64,000 nucleotides of DNA, from NCBI RefSeq assembly GCF_014651055.1, contig NZ_BMWD01000003.1:325544-389543 (forward strand), read 5' to 3'. The stretch comes from Streptomyces fructofermentans (lineage in GTDB: Bacteria; Actinomycetota; Actinomycetes; Streptomycetales; Streptomycetaceae). Positions 1-7,719 of the stretch are shown piece after piece; position 1 is the stretch's first letter; every line of letters starts with the position of its first letter. The notes below the pieces were generated by a model. The model was not told where the DNA came from. It was given only the letters and a program-made list of their open reading frames with translations, and did no database searches. The translations under genes were made by a program, and so were the position numbers.

Positions 1-46
1 GCCCCCGTCCCGCCCCCCACGCATCCGACCCGAGGGACCGCAGGTC

Positions 47-598
47 GTGCCGCACGAGTTCACCGACAACCCCCAAGTCCACGCCGAGGGCGCGGACTTC
101 GCCGCGTACGCCACGGCGGCCTGGCCGCGCCTGGTGCGCACCGCCCACATGCTGACCGGCGACTTCCACGACGCGGAGGACCTCGTCCAGACAACGCTGG
201 CGAAGGTGTACGCGCGTTGGCGGCGCGTACCGCGCGAGGACATCGACTTCTACGTACGCCGTTCGCTGGTCAACAACAACCTCAGCCGGACGCGCAAGAG
301 ACGGGTGGCGCAACTGCTGATGCCGTTCGTGCCCGAGCGTGCGCACCAGCGCGAGCCCGGTCACGCGGAGGCGGTCACCCAACGGGCCGCTCTGGACGCG
401 GCGTTGGCCGCCCTGTCCGCGCGGCAGCGCGCCGTGCTCGTGCTGCGCTACTGGGAGGATCTGGGCGAGGCCGAGACGGCCCAGCTGCTCGGCTGCTCGA
501 TCGGCACCGTCAAGACCCATGCCCGGCGCGGCCTGGAGGCGCTGCGGGCCCACCCCCTGTTCACAGGCCGCAACCCCGTTTCCGGAGCCCGCCCATGA
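47..598 (+). CDS. SigE-family ECF RNA polymerase sigma factor
   Basis: This 183-residue protein carries sigma region 2 (about residues 20-70, with the acidic DAEDLVQTTLAKVY stretch typical of the SigE/SigM group) and region 4 (about 115-170, with LGCSIGTVKTHARRGL as the DNA-reading helix-turn-helix). It would direct RNA polymerase to a small regulon under extracytoplasmic control. The start is a GTG after a GGGACC stretch. Its TGA overlaps the ATG of the next gene (ATGA), so the two are translationally coupled and the partner is the natural candidate for its regulator. The family is clear; the regulon is unknown. Confidence 0.88.
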   Translation: MPHEFTDNPQVHAEGADFAAYATAAWPRLVRTAHMLTGDFHDAEDLVQTTLAKVYARWRRVPREDIDFYVRRSLVNNNLSRTRKRRVAQLLMPFVPERAHQREPGHAEAVTQRAALDAALAALSARQRAVLVLRYWEDLGEAETAQLLGCSIGTVKTHARRGLEALRAHPLFTGRNPVSGARP

Positions 599-1326
599 AC
601 CTCCCGTCCCGTTCCGCGCGCGCCTCGGCCGAGGCCGAGCGGCTGCGCGAGGTGTTCGCCGACGCCGCGTACGACGTCACGCCCTCCGCCGTGCCGCTGG
701 GCGCCATCGAACGCGAGGGCAGGCGGCGCCGCCTGCGCCGCAGGACCGCCGCGCTGGTGGCCGTCTGCGGGGCGGTGCTCGTACCGCTCGCGGTGGCCGG
801 GCTCCGCGACGCACCGGCGTCCGGCCCCGACGGGTCGGTGAACCCGGCCGCCACCGCCACCACGGGCCCGAGCCCCTCCCCCTCGGAGGCCGGCGGGAGG
901 CTGCGTACGGTGGCGCCCGACGAGCGGGTGCGGGTGGGTGCCGGCATCGAGATCCGGCTGTCGGAGGACGGCGAGCACTGGACGGAACCGGGGTCGGCCG
1001 AGCAGTTCCGCAGTGTCGTGGACGGCAGTCTCGACATGAGCGTGCCGGGTGTCTCGCTCCGGATCTCCGACCAGGAGGACGGCCGCAGCCTGCTGTCCGG
1101 GATCTTCCACGGCCCGGGCCGTCCCGCCCGGGCCGAGGTCGCGATCGGCGCGGTCCGCATCGACGCCACCGTGCTGAGCCTCCGGGGCGACCCGGGCTGG
1201 GGCGTCTGGTACGCGCTGCCGAGACTGCCGGACACCCCGACCTCCTCCGACGCACGCCCTCCGTGGACCATCACGGTGTACGACAGCACGGGCGGCGTAC
1301 TCGCCAGGCGGGAGTACCGGCCCTAG
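595..1326 (+). CDS. Single-pass membrane protein coupled to the sigma factor, possible regulator
   Basis: This 243-residue protein starts at the ATG that overlaps the stop of the sigma gene. Residues 1-45 are a charged cytoplasmic segment, a single membrane helix follows an RRRRLRRR-rich block (about residues 42-75), and the rest is an extracytoplasmic domain after a Ser/Pro/Thr linker (PSPSPSE). No HxxxCxxC zinc anti-sigma motif is visible. Position and topology suggest an anti-sigma or sensing partner, which is inference from context; I do not recognise the outer domain. Confidence 0.7.
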   Translation: MNLPSRSARASAEAERLREVFADAAYDVTPSAVPLGAIEREGRRRRLRRRTAALVAVCGAVLVPLAVAGLRDAPASGPDGSVNPAATATTGPSPSPSEAGGRLRTVAPDERVRVGAGIEIRLSEDGEHWTEPGSAEQFRSVVDGSLDMSVPGVSLRISDQEDGRSLLSGIFHGPGRPARAEVAIGAVRIDATVLSLRGDPGWGVWYALPRLPDTPTSSDARPPWTITVYDSTGGVLARREYRP

Positions 1327-1462
1327 GACCGGGTCCGGTCGCGGCGGGTGGCCGGCCGGGGGCCCGGCGCGGTGAGTGGCGGATCAGGTGGACCGGGCGC
1401 GGCAGGTGGCGGACCGGGTGGACCCGGGCCTGTAAGGACCCGCGGCGCGCGGCAAGTCGCTC

Positions 1463-1744
1463 TCAGGACTCCGCCGGGCCCGGCAGGGGGTCGGCGGCCT
1501 CCGGGGCCGGGGCTTCGGGCGTGCTCACGTAGGGGACGGCCGCTATGCGGCGGCCGCGGGCGGCGGTTTCGACGAGGGAGCGGGCCACCCGCTCGGCGTC
1601 GTCGGGGGACAGCAGGATCTCGTCGGTCCACAGGATCGACAGCCTGACGTTGCCGTTCACCATGTTGACGCCCACTTCGACCTCGCGGCCGTTGCCCGTC
1701 ACGTCGGACACGTTCAGGTCGAGGTCGCTGCTGTAGACGCCCAT
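1463..1744 (-). CDS. Small hypothetical protein (93 aa)
   Basis: The ATG at 1744 is preceded by a GGAG about 9 nt upstream. The protein has no membrane segment or signal. Residues 1-40 look like beta strands (DLNVSDVTGNGREVEVGVNM) and the middle (DDAERVARSLVETAARGRR) is an amphipathic helix, with an acidic Pro/Ala-rich tail. It is convergent with the sigma/membrane pair. I do not recognise the family. Confidence 0.6.
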   Translation of the reverse strand: MGVYSSDLDLNVSDVTGNGREVEVGVNMVNGNVRLSILWTDEILLSPDDAERVARSLVETAARGRRIAAVPYVSTPEAPAPEAADPLPGPAES

Positions 1745-2184
1745 GGTCTGTGGACTCCGTCGGATGGTGGGTGCGGGGGGATCGGGTGGTGGGTGCGGGG
1801 TGGATCGGGTGCGCGGCGAGGGCGGCGCTCACCCTCGGCCGGGGACGGCGATTCACGCCTCCTGGGGCCTGCCGCGGCCCGTCGGCCGCGATGTTCGGGC
1901 GTGCACCGACGACGAGGCCCGGCAGCTCTGGGTCCCAAGCCGGAAGTGCGTCCGTCCGTACGGGGCTTCGGGGTGCGTCATGCCGGCAAGGATGCACCCG
2001 GTCCCGGCTCCGGACGAAGCCATTTTCGCGGCGCCTGCCCGCGTGGCAGAGCCGCCGCTCCTTGCCCCGGGCCTCGACCGCCCGGCCGCTGGAGTCGGCC
2101 GGGGCAGTGCGCACCGCAACTGACCTTCTCCGTCGGCCCTTTGCCGAGACACCGCCTCGGGCGGAGGACGAGGAAGGGGACCAG
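1745..2184. other. Intergenic region without a convincing gene
   Basis: Divergent spacer between the small hypothetical gene and the histone-like gene. It contains an imperfect duplication of a GGTGGGTGCGGGG/GGATCGGGT unit near 1765-1815, and promoters for both neighbours must lie here. The open frames through it lack codon bias and a ribosome binding site, so I call no gene. Confidence 0.5.
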
Positions 2185-3078
2185 ATGGGTGTGGTGAAGG
2201 ATGGCCTCGGACAACTCCGGCAGCAGGGAGCGCTTCCTCCGATGACCGCACAGCCCGCACAGCCCGCACAGCCCGCACAGCCCGTGCACCTTGAGCGCAG
2301 CGGCCCCGAGACCGCCCGGGCCATGGGTGTACCGCCGTTCAAGCCCTCTCTGGTCAAAGCGGTCTTCAGCGACGTGACCCGGATGCACGTCTCCCGGTCG
2401 GCCGTGTGGGCTGCCGGGTCGGTGACGCGGACCGTGCTGACGGAGATCATCGACGGCGCGAGGAGAGCGGCGGAGGCGGAGGCACGGAAGAAGCTGGTTC
2501 CCGGGGACCTGCTCTCGGCGATCGACCGGAACGTCGAACTGGAGGTGGGGGCCGAGTGGTACGCCCACAGCCCGACGTTTCACGGCCTGACCGGTGTCGT
2601 GCACGACGCCGGGGGTGCCGTCGTGCCTCCTCGCCGGCGCGGCAGGTCGCGCAGACCGAGTGCCGTGGTCGGCGCCCACAGGTTCGAGGCCGGGGTCAGG
2701 AGACTGCTGCGGAGCCGGGGGACGACGGCTGTCCCGGCGATGGTCCGCGACCTGGACGGGATCGCGAGCGTGTTCCTGACGGACCTCGCCCGGGACGCGG
2801 CCATGGTCGTACGCGAGGGCGGGGTCAGGCGTTTCGGTACGGTCACCGCATTGCTGCCGGGCCAGCCGGTCCCGGTCCCGGTCCCGGTCCCCGAGGGTGC
2901 CGTCCGCGCCCTGTCCGCCCGCAGAGGGGACGGGCGGACCATCGGCAGGGACGACGTCCTGGCCGCCACCGCGATGCAGTTGTTCGGCGGCGACCTCCGG
3001 CGGCGGGCCCTCACCGAGGCGCGCGAGGAAACTCGGCACACGTGGGCCGGCGTCCCTCACGACAGCGCACGTCGCTGA
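2185..3078 (+). CDS. Predicted double histone-fold protein, H2A-like then H2B-like
   Basis: This 297-residue protein starts at the ATG preceded by GAGGAAGGGG. Residues 1-45 are a flexible tail with an AQP repeat. Residues 54-123 read as a histone fold: helix SAVWAAGSVTRTVLTEII, then KKLVPGDLLSAIDRNVEL, which lines up with the H2A stretch TRIIPRHLQLAIRNDEEL; residues 124-150 resemble the H2A docking tail and end PPRRRGRSRR. Residues 166-285 read as a second fold: IASVFLTDLARDAAMVV, then RTIGRDDVLAATAMQLFGGD, then LRRRALTEAREETRHTW, similar to H2B TITSREIQTAVRLLLPGEL and AKHAVSEGTKAVTKY. About 35 extra residues sit in the second fold's L2 loop. The likely role is DNA wrapping or binding as an intramolecular dimer, which is inference. 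It stands alone. Alternatives are a DUF1931/NF-YB-type histone-fold protein or chance resemblance, the latter unlikely given the collinearity. Confidence 0.68.
   Translation: MGVVKDGLGQLRQQGALPPMTAQPAQPAQPAQPVHLERSGPETARAMGVPPFKPSLVKAVFSDVTRMHVSRSAVWAAGSVTRTVLTEIIDGARRAAEAEARKKLVPGDLLSAIDRNVELEVGAEWYAHSPTFHGLTGVVHDAGGAVVPPRRRGRSRRPSAVVGAHRFEAGVRRLLRSRGTTAVPAMVRDLDGIASVFLTDLARDAAMVVREGGVRRFGTVTALLPGQPVPVPVPVPEGAVRALSARRGDGRTIGRDDVLAATAMQLFGGDLRRRALTEAREETRHTWAGVPHDSARR
2248..2283 (+). repeat. Four tandem 9-bp units in the histone-like gene
   Basis: GCACAGCCC is repeated four times and encodes the AQP-rich disordered tail. The units are identical, which suggests recent slippage and a variable tail length between strains. 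Confidence 0.9.
2866..2889 (+). repeat. Four tandem CCGGTC units in the second histone fold
   Basis: Four identical 6-bp units encode the PVPVPVPV stretch inside the loop that joins the central helix to the last helix of the second fold. The repeat explains part of the unusually long loop. Confidence 0.9.
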
Positions 3079-3283
3079 GCGGAGTCACCGGGCAGGTCTT
3101 CCGACCGCAGAATCGCGCGGGCTGAAACTGCCGTGACCGACGCTGAATGAGACGGGGACTGAGACGGAGAGGACATGCCCCGTACGGGGGAAACACACCC
3201 TGTTCGACCTCCGCGACCCTTGCTGCGCCCCTATGTTGCGTCTCGCTCTCGCACACTCAGCCTCACCAAGGAGCCGACGCGGT

Positions 3284-3520
3284 ATGGCGACACCTCCCGG
3301 TCAGCAGCCTGCCCAGCCATACGGGCAGCCTCCGATCATCATCATCAACAACAGCAGTTCCGCCGCGGCCTCTTCGGCGTCGGTCATTGGCGGGTCGGGC
3401 CTGAGGCGTCGGCGTCAGTCGCTGTGGGCCCACTTCTGGCTGTTCATGTTCACTGCGGGCATCGGCAACATCTTCTACGCGATGCACGTGAACCGCTGGA
3501 ACCGGGATCGAGGTCTCTGA
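3284..3520 (+). CDS. Small single-pass membrane protein (78 aa)
   Basis: The ATG at 3284 has AAGGAG 10 nt upstream. Residues 1-30 are Pro/Gln/Asn/Ser-rich with an IIIINN run, a basic RRRRQ patch follows, and residues 47-68 (AHFWLFMFTAGIGNIFYAMHV) form a membrane helix, ending in a short charged tail. This resembles small actinomycete membrane proteins of unknown function. It lies downstream of the histone-like gene on the same strand, about 200 bp away, so it probably has its own promoter. Confidence 0.7.
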   Translation: MATPPGQQPAQPYGQPPIIIINNSSSAAASSASVIGGSGLRRRRQSLWAHFWLFMFTAGIGNIFYAMHVNRWNRDRGL

Positions 3521-3741
3521 CCGCAGGTGGAGAGGCGGACCCTTCCGGCTCGACGCCTTCGAGGATGGCATCCCTGTCGACGGAGCAGCCCATCGTGGCC
3601 GTGTTCCCGTGACTCCCCGGGATCGCCACCGAACGCCCGGATCACCTCGTCCTCCGTCTTCCCCGCGATCACCGAGATGGTGTAGGCGTCGGACTCGGGG
3701 GCATCGGCCCACGCGTATCGGGCGACAAACTGCGCCATCAT
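3475..3741 (-). pseudogene. Probable remnant of a DUF6461-like gene
   Basis: The first 45 residues (RYAWADAPESDAYTISVIAGKTEDEVIRAFGGDPGE) look like the opening of DUF6461-type proteins of Streptomyces. After that the frame turns Arg-rich and implausible, while a shifted frame gives more natural codon use for about 25 codons. The rest of the expected domain is absent and the end overlaps the 3' end of the neighbouring membrane gene. I read it as a truncated, probably frameshifted remnant, but it could be a short expressed protein. Confidence 0.35.
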
Positions 3742-3814
3742 GCATGCCGCGCCTTCTCGGGCAGGTCTCCGGCCGCAAGGCTGAGGGCCCAGAACGGTCC
3801 CAGGCCATGAAAAC

Positions 3815-3849
3815 GCCTCCCACCCGCGCCGTATGCGCGGGTGGGAGGC
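3815..3849 (-). terminator. Rho-independent terminator of gpmA
   Basis: A perfect 15-bp stem (GCCTCCCACCCGCGC and its complement) closes a 5-nt loop. On the minus strand it is followed by GTTTT, 14 nt past the gpmA stop codon. Confidence 0.88.
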
Positions 3850-3862
3850 ATGATCGCGAAGG

Positions 3863-4624
3863 TTACTTCTTCTTGCCCTGGTTCTTGACCGCCTCGATCG
3901 CCGCCGCGGCCGCGTCCGGGTCGAGGTACGTGCCGCCGGGGTTCAGCGGCTTGAAGTCCGCGCCGAGTTCGTACGACAGCGGGATGCCCGTGGGGATGTT
4001 CAGGCCCGCGATGTCGGCGTCGGAGATGCCGTCGAGGTGCTTGACCAGGGCGCGCAGCGAGTTGCCGTGGGCCGCGACCAGGACCGTGCGGCCGGTCAGC
4101 AGGTCCGGGACGATGCCGTCGAACCAGTACGGGAGCATGCGGACGACGACGTCCTTGAGGCACTCCGTCTGCGGGCGCACCTCCGGCGGCAGCGCCGCGT
4201 AGCGCGGGTCGTCGAACTGCGAGTACTCGGCGTCGCGGTCGAGCGGCGGCGGCGGGGTGTCGTACGAGCGGCGCCACAGCATGAACTGCTCCTCGCCGAA
4301 CTCGGCGAGGGTCTGGGCCTTGTCCTTGCCCTGGAGGGCGCCGTAGTGGCGCTCGTTCAGGCGCCAGCTTCGGTGGACGGGGATCCAGAGGCGGTCCGCG
4401 GACTCCAGGGCGAGCTGGGCGGTCCGGATCGCGCGCTTCTGGAGCGACGTGTGGACCACGTCGGGCAGCAGGCCGGCGTCCTTGAGCAGCTCACCGCCGC
4501 GGACTGCCTCCTTCTCGCCCTTCTCGTTGAGGTTGACGTCCACCCAACCGGTGAACAGGTTCTTCGCGTTCCATTCGCTCTCGCCGTGGCGGAGGAGGAT
4601 CAGCTTGTACGGTGCGTCGGCCAT
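3863..4624 (-). CDS. gpmA: 2,3-bisphosphoglycerate-dependent phosphoglycerate mutase
   Basis: This enzyme interconverts 3- and 2-phosphoglycerate in glycolysis and gluconeogenesis in the cytoplasm. The 253-residue protein has the family signature [10 protein letters not shown] with the phosphorylated histidine at residue 13, Arg64 in the KRAIRT segment, Glu91 in [10 protein letters not shown], and the second catalytic histidine at 186 in AAHGNS. Length and motifs are complete. It is a single gene closed by a strong terminator, and the start matches the family N-terminus. Confidence 0.95.
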   Translation of the reverse strand: MADAPYKLILLRHGESEWNAKNLFTGWVDVNLNEKGEKEAVRGGELLKDAGLLPDVVHTSLQKRAIRTAQLALESADRLWIPVHRSWRLNERHYGALQGKDKAQTLAEFGEEQFMLWRRSYDTPPPPLDRDAEYSQFDDPRYAALPPEVRPQTECLKDVVVRMLPYWFDGIVPDLLTGRTVLVAAHGNSLRALVKHLDGISDADIAGLNIPTGIPLSYELGADFKPLNPGGTYLDPDAAAAAIEAVKNQGKKK

Positions 4625-4852
4625 GCGCCCGAGCGTAATCGACCCGGCAGATCCCCCGCGCGCCCGCCCGGAAGCCGGACACTTGACGGCTTCTGCTAAT
4701 TGAGTGGTCTGGCGGAACCCCGGAATCGTAACGTGTGCTCACCGCTTGAGCCGCTTACATGACTCGGGTGTCGCGCCGACGGAGGCCGACAGCCGGGCCG
4801 TCCGCGTGCCCCGGCGGCCGGACAGCCACTGATCTGACACACGGGGGACCCG

Positions 4853-6367
4853 ATGCCGCTCGACGCCCTGAGACGCGCCGGCCGAGAGACCGTCTCAGGA
4901 CTCCCCCGGGAGTTCTGGTGGCTCTGGACCAGCACGCTCGTCAACCGGCTCGGCGCCTTCGTCGCCACCTTCATGGCGCTGTACCTGACCCTGGACCGCG
5001 GCTACTCCGCCTCGTACGCGGGGCTCGTCGCCTCGCTGCACGGTCTGGGCGGCGTCATCTCCTCGCTCGGCGCGGGCGTGATGACGGACCGGCTCGGCCG
5101 GCGGCCCACCCTCCTCGTGGCGCAGTCGTCGACGGCGGTCTCCGTCGCGCTGCTCGGCTTCGTGCACCACCCGGTCGCCATCGCCGGCGTCGCGTTCCTC
5201 GTCGGCATGGCCAGCAACGCCTCCCGCCCCGCGGTGCAGGCGATGATGGCCGACATCGTCCGTCCGGAGGACCGCGTACGGGCCTTCTCCCTCAACTACT
5301 GGGCGATCAACCTGGGTTTCGCCGTGTCGTCGATGGCGGCCGGGTTCATCGCCGAGTTCAGCTACCTCGCCGGGTTCCTCATCGAGGCGGGGATGACGAT
5401 GATCTGCGCGATCGTGGTCTTCGCGAAGCTGCCCGAGTCGAAGCCCGAGCCGCTCGCCAAGGAGGCGGGCGAACCCGCGGTGGGCCTCGGGACCGTACTG
5501 CGGGACAGCCGTTTCATGAGCGTCGTCGGCCTGTCGTTCCTCGTCGCGCTGGTCTTCCAGCAGGGGTCGGTGGGCCTGCCGGTGGCGATGGGCGCGGCCG
5601 GATTCACCGCCGCCGACTACGGCATGGCCATCGCGGTGAACGGCGTCCTCATCGTCGTCCTCCAGATCCCGGTCACCCGTTTCATCCAGCACCGGGACCC
5701 ACGACTGCTGCTGGTCGTCTCGTCGCTGCTGGCCGGGTACGGGTTCGGCCTCACCGCGTTCGCCGGTTCGGTCGGCGTCTTCGCGCTCACGGTCTGCGTC
5801 TGGACCCTCGCCGAGATCGTCAACGCGCCCACGCAGACGGGGCTCGTCGTGCGGCTCTCGCCGACGCACGGCCGCGGCCGTTACCAGGGCATGTACACGA
5901 TGTCCTGGGCGGTCGCCGGCCTCGTCGCGCCCCTGATGTCCGGTGTCGTCATCGACCGGTTCGGGGCGCAGTGGCTGTGGGGGATCTGCGCGGTGGTCGG
6001 CACGGCGGCCGGTCTGGGCTACGGACTCCTGATGCGGCGGCTGCCGGACGAGGAGCCCACCACCGGCACCACCCGGACCACCGGCCCCAGCGGCCCTGCC
6101 GCGGGCACCACCCGCCGAACCAGCCCCACCAGCGGCCCCGCCGACAGCCTCCGCCCCGGCGCGACCGCACCGAACCCCGCACCCGCACCCGCACCCGCAC
6201 CCGCACCCGCCACCATCTCCGAACCGGTACCGGTGCCCGCGCCCACGTCCTCCGGCGTCGCCGTCCCCGTGCCCCTGCCGATGTCCGTGCCGCCGCAGGC
6301 ACCGCTCGCCCGGCCGGCCGGCCCAGGGGCCGCGGCGGCGGAGGCAGGGACTCCGAAGGGGCGCTGA
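4853..6367 (+). CDS. MFS transporter with a repetitive Pro/Ala tail
   Basis: The 504-residue protein starts at the ATG after GGGGGA. Residues 20-400 hold about 12 membrane helices of the major facilitator superfamily, with the loop motif GxxxDRxGRR visible as MTDRLGRRPTLL near residue 80, as in drug and small-molecule exporters. The last 100 residues are a low-complexity Thr/Pro/Ala tail, with an APAPAPAPAPA run, that is not part of the transporter fold. The substrate cannot be told. The gene is monocistronic and followed by a convergent gene. Confidence 0.85.
   Translation: MPLDALRRAGRETVSGLPREFWWLWTSTLVNRLGAFVATFMALYLTLDRGYSASYAGLVASLHGLGGVISSLGAGVMTDRLGRRPTLLVAQSSTAVSVALLGFVHHPVAIAGVAFLVGMASNASRPAVQAMMADIVRPEDRVRAFSLNYWAINLGFAVSSMAAGFIAEFSYLAGFLIEAGMTMICAIVVFAKLPESKPEPLAKEAGEPAVGLGTVLRDSRFMSVVGLSFLVALVFQQGSVGLPVAMGAAGFTAADYGMAIAVNGVLIVVLQIPVTRFIQHRDPRLLLVVSSLLAGYGFGLTAFAGSVGVFALTVCVWTLAEIVNAPTQTGLVVRLSPTHGRGRYQGMYTMSWAVAGLVAPLMSGVVIDRFGAQWLWGICAVVGTAAGLGYGLLMRRLPDEEPTTGTTRTTGPSGPAAGTTRRTSPTSGPADSLRPGATAPNPAPAPAPAPAPATISEPVPVPAPTSSGVAVPVPLPMSVPPQAPLARPAGPGAAAAEAGTPKGR
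6181..6210 (+). repeat. Five tandem ACCCGC units in the MFS tail
   Basis: Five identical hexamers encode the Ala-Pro run. They are likely to vary in number by slippage. Confidence 0.85.
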
Positions 6368-6386
6368 GCCGACCGGACCGCACCGT

Positions 6387-6812
6387 TCAGGGATGCATCC
6401 GGGCCCCCTTGAGGACCTTGTCCACGGCGTTGCGCGGGCCGTGGACCGCGAGGCCCACCACGTCCAGTTCCGCGGTCGGCACGGCCCGGACCGCCGCCCG
6501 GTTGTCACGGTCGTTGCCGGTCGCGAACAGGTCCGAGGTGAAGACGGACCGGGGCAGGGCACGGGAGAGGGCGCGGTCGCGGGCGGCGGTCAGGGTCTCC
6601 TTGGAGCCCTCCAGGACCAGCACGGGCTGCCGGAACATCGGCAGGTAGCCGACGCCGTCCGCGTCCTCGTACGGCTCTCCCACGACCTCGGGGACCTCCG
6701 TGCCCAGGCCGCTCACGAGGAACGCGGTCACGTTCAGCCGCTGCCAGGGCTCGAGGTCCTCCCGCAGCAGGACGGCGATCTTGGTGTCGAAGCGAAGGGG
6801 TTCGGCGTTCAT
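6387..6812 (-). CDS. DUF2000 family protein
   Basis: The 141-residue protein begins MNAEPLRFDTKIAVLLREDL. DUF2000 proteins start with a similar K(I/V)A(V)VLREDL strand and are small alpha/beta proteins of unknown function, structurally like peptidyl-tRNA hydrolase II. The GTEVPEVVGEPYEDADG and YLPMFRQPVLVL segments fit. It is divergent from an AraC regulator with only 49 bp between the starts, so the regulator probably controls it. Confidence 0.75.
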   Translation of the reverse strand: MNAEPLRFDTKIAVLLREDLEPWQRLNVTAFLVSGLGTEVPEVVGEPYEDADGVGYLPMFRQPVLVLEGSKETLTAARDRALSRALPRSVFTSDLFATGNDRDNRAAVRAVPTAELDVVGLAVHGPRNAVDKVLKGARMHP

Positions 6813-6861
6813 GCACCGAGACTGCCGAACCCCGTACCGCCCCGTCTTGTACGTTCTTTGC

Positions 6862-7719
6862 ATGGTGCCCCGGTCCGACGTCGCTGCCTCTGCCACCGAC
6901 GCCGACACCGACGCCGTCACCGACACCGTCACTGCCACCGTCACCGCCTGGCGGCCCCGCGTACCCGGCGTGGTGGAGGTCTTCCACGCGCACTTCACCG
7001 AGTACGCGTACCCGATGCATGTGCACGACGCCTGGACGCTGCTCATCGTGGACTCGGGAGCGGTGCGCTACGACCTCGACCGGCACCGGCACGGCACTCC
7101 GGACGACACGGTCTCGCTGCTCCCGCCTCACGTTCCGCACAACGGCTCGCCCGTCACCCCCGACGGGTTCCGCAAGCGGGTGCTGTACCTCGACCTCACC
7201 CGGCTCGACGAGAGCTACATCGGTCCGGCGGTGGACGGGCCCGACCTGGCGGACCCCGTGCTGCGCCGGCGCGTCGCGGGGCTGCACGACGCGCTGGCCG
7301 GCCCCGGCGACGAGCTGGAGGCGGAGAGCAGGCTGACGCTGATCGCCGAGCGGCTGCGCGGGCATCTGCGGCCGTCGGCGGCCGGCCCGCCGCCGCGTCC
7401 CGACCGCACGGTCGCCCACCGCCTGCGGGAACTCCTCGACGAGCGGCTGCTCGACGGCCTGACGCTGGAGGAGGCCGCGGGCGAGCTGCACGCCCACCCC
7501 GCCCACCTGGTGCGCGCGTTCAGCTCGGCCTTCGGCATCCCGCCGCACCAGTACCTGATGTCCCGCCGGGTGGACCGGGCCCGCCGCCTCCTGCTGGAGG
7601 GCGGCACCCCGGGCGAGGTGGCGGCCGGGACCGGCTTCTACGACCAGTCGCACCTGACCCGCCACTTCAAACGGCTGGTCGGGGTGTCGCCCGGGCGCTA
7701 CCGCCTCAGCTCGCGCTGA
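6862..7719 (+). CDS. AraC-family transcriptional regulator
   Basis: Residues 1-30 are an Ala/Thr/Asp-rich lead, residues 30-110 a cupin-type ligand-binding domain (EYAYPMHVHDAWTLLIVDSG), and the last 100 residues the double helix-turn-helix DNA-binding domain ending FYDQSHLTRHFKRLVGVSPGRY. The ATG at 6862 has no clear ribosome binding site and may be leaderless. The GTG immediately after is an alternative start. The 3' end overlaps the convergent gene by 22 bp. Its likely target is the divergent DUF2000 gene. Confidence 0.86.
   Translation: MVPRSDVAASATDADTDAVTDTVTATVTAWRPRVPGVVEVFHAHFTEYAYPMHVHDAWTLLIVDSGAVRYDLDRHRHGTPDDTVSLLPPHVPHNGSPVTPDGFRKRVLYLDLTRLDESYIGPAVDGPDLADPVLRRRVAGLHDALAGPGDELEAESRLTLIAERLRGHLRPSAAGPPPRPDRTVAHRLRELLDERLLDGLTLEEAAGELHAHPAHLVRAFSSAFGIPPHQYLMSRRVDRARRLLLEGGTPGEVAAGTGFYDQSHLTRHFKRLVGVSPGRYRLSSR

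Noticed and set aside
2185..3078. Plain DUF1931-type or NF-YB-type histone-fold protein
   Set aside because: Not excluded, but those proteins do not explain the H2A-like docking tail or the H2B-like C-terminal helix seen here. I kept the double-histone reading with moderate confidence.
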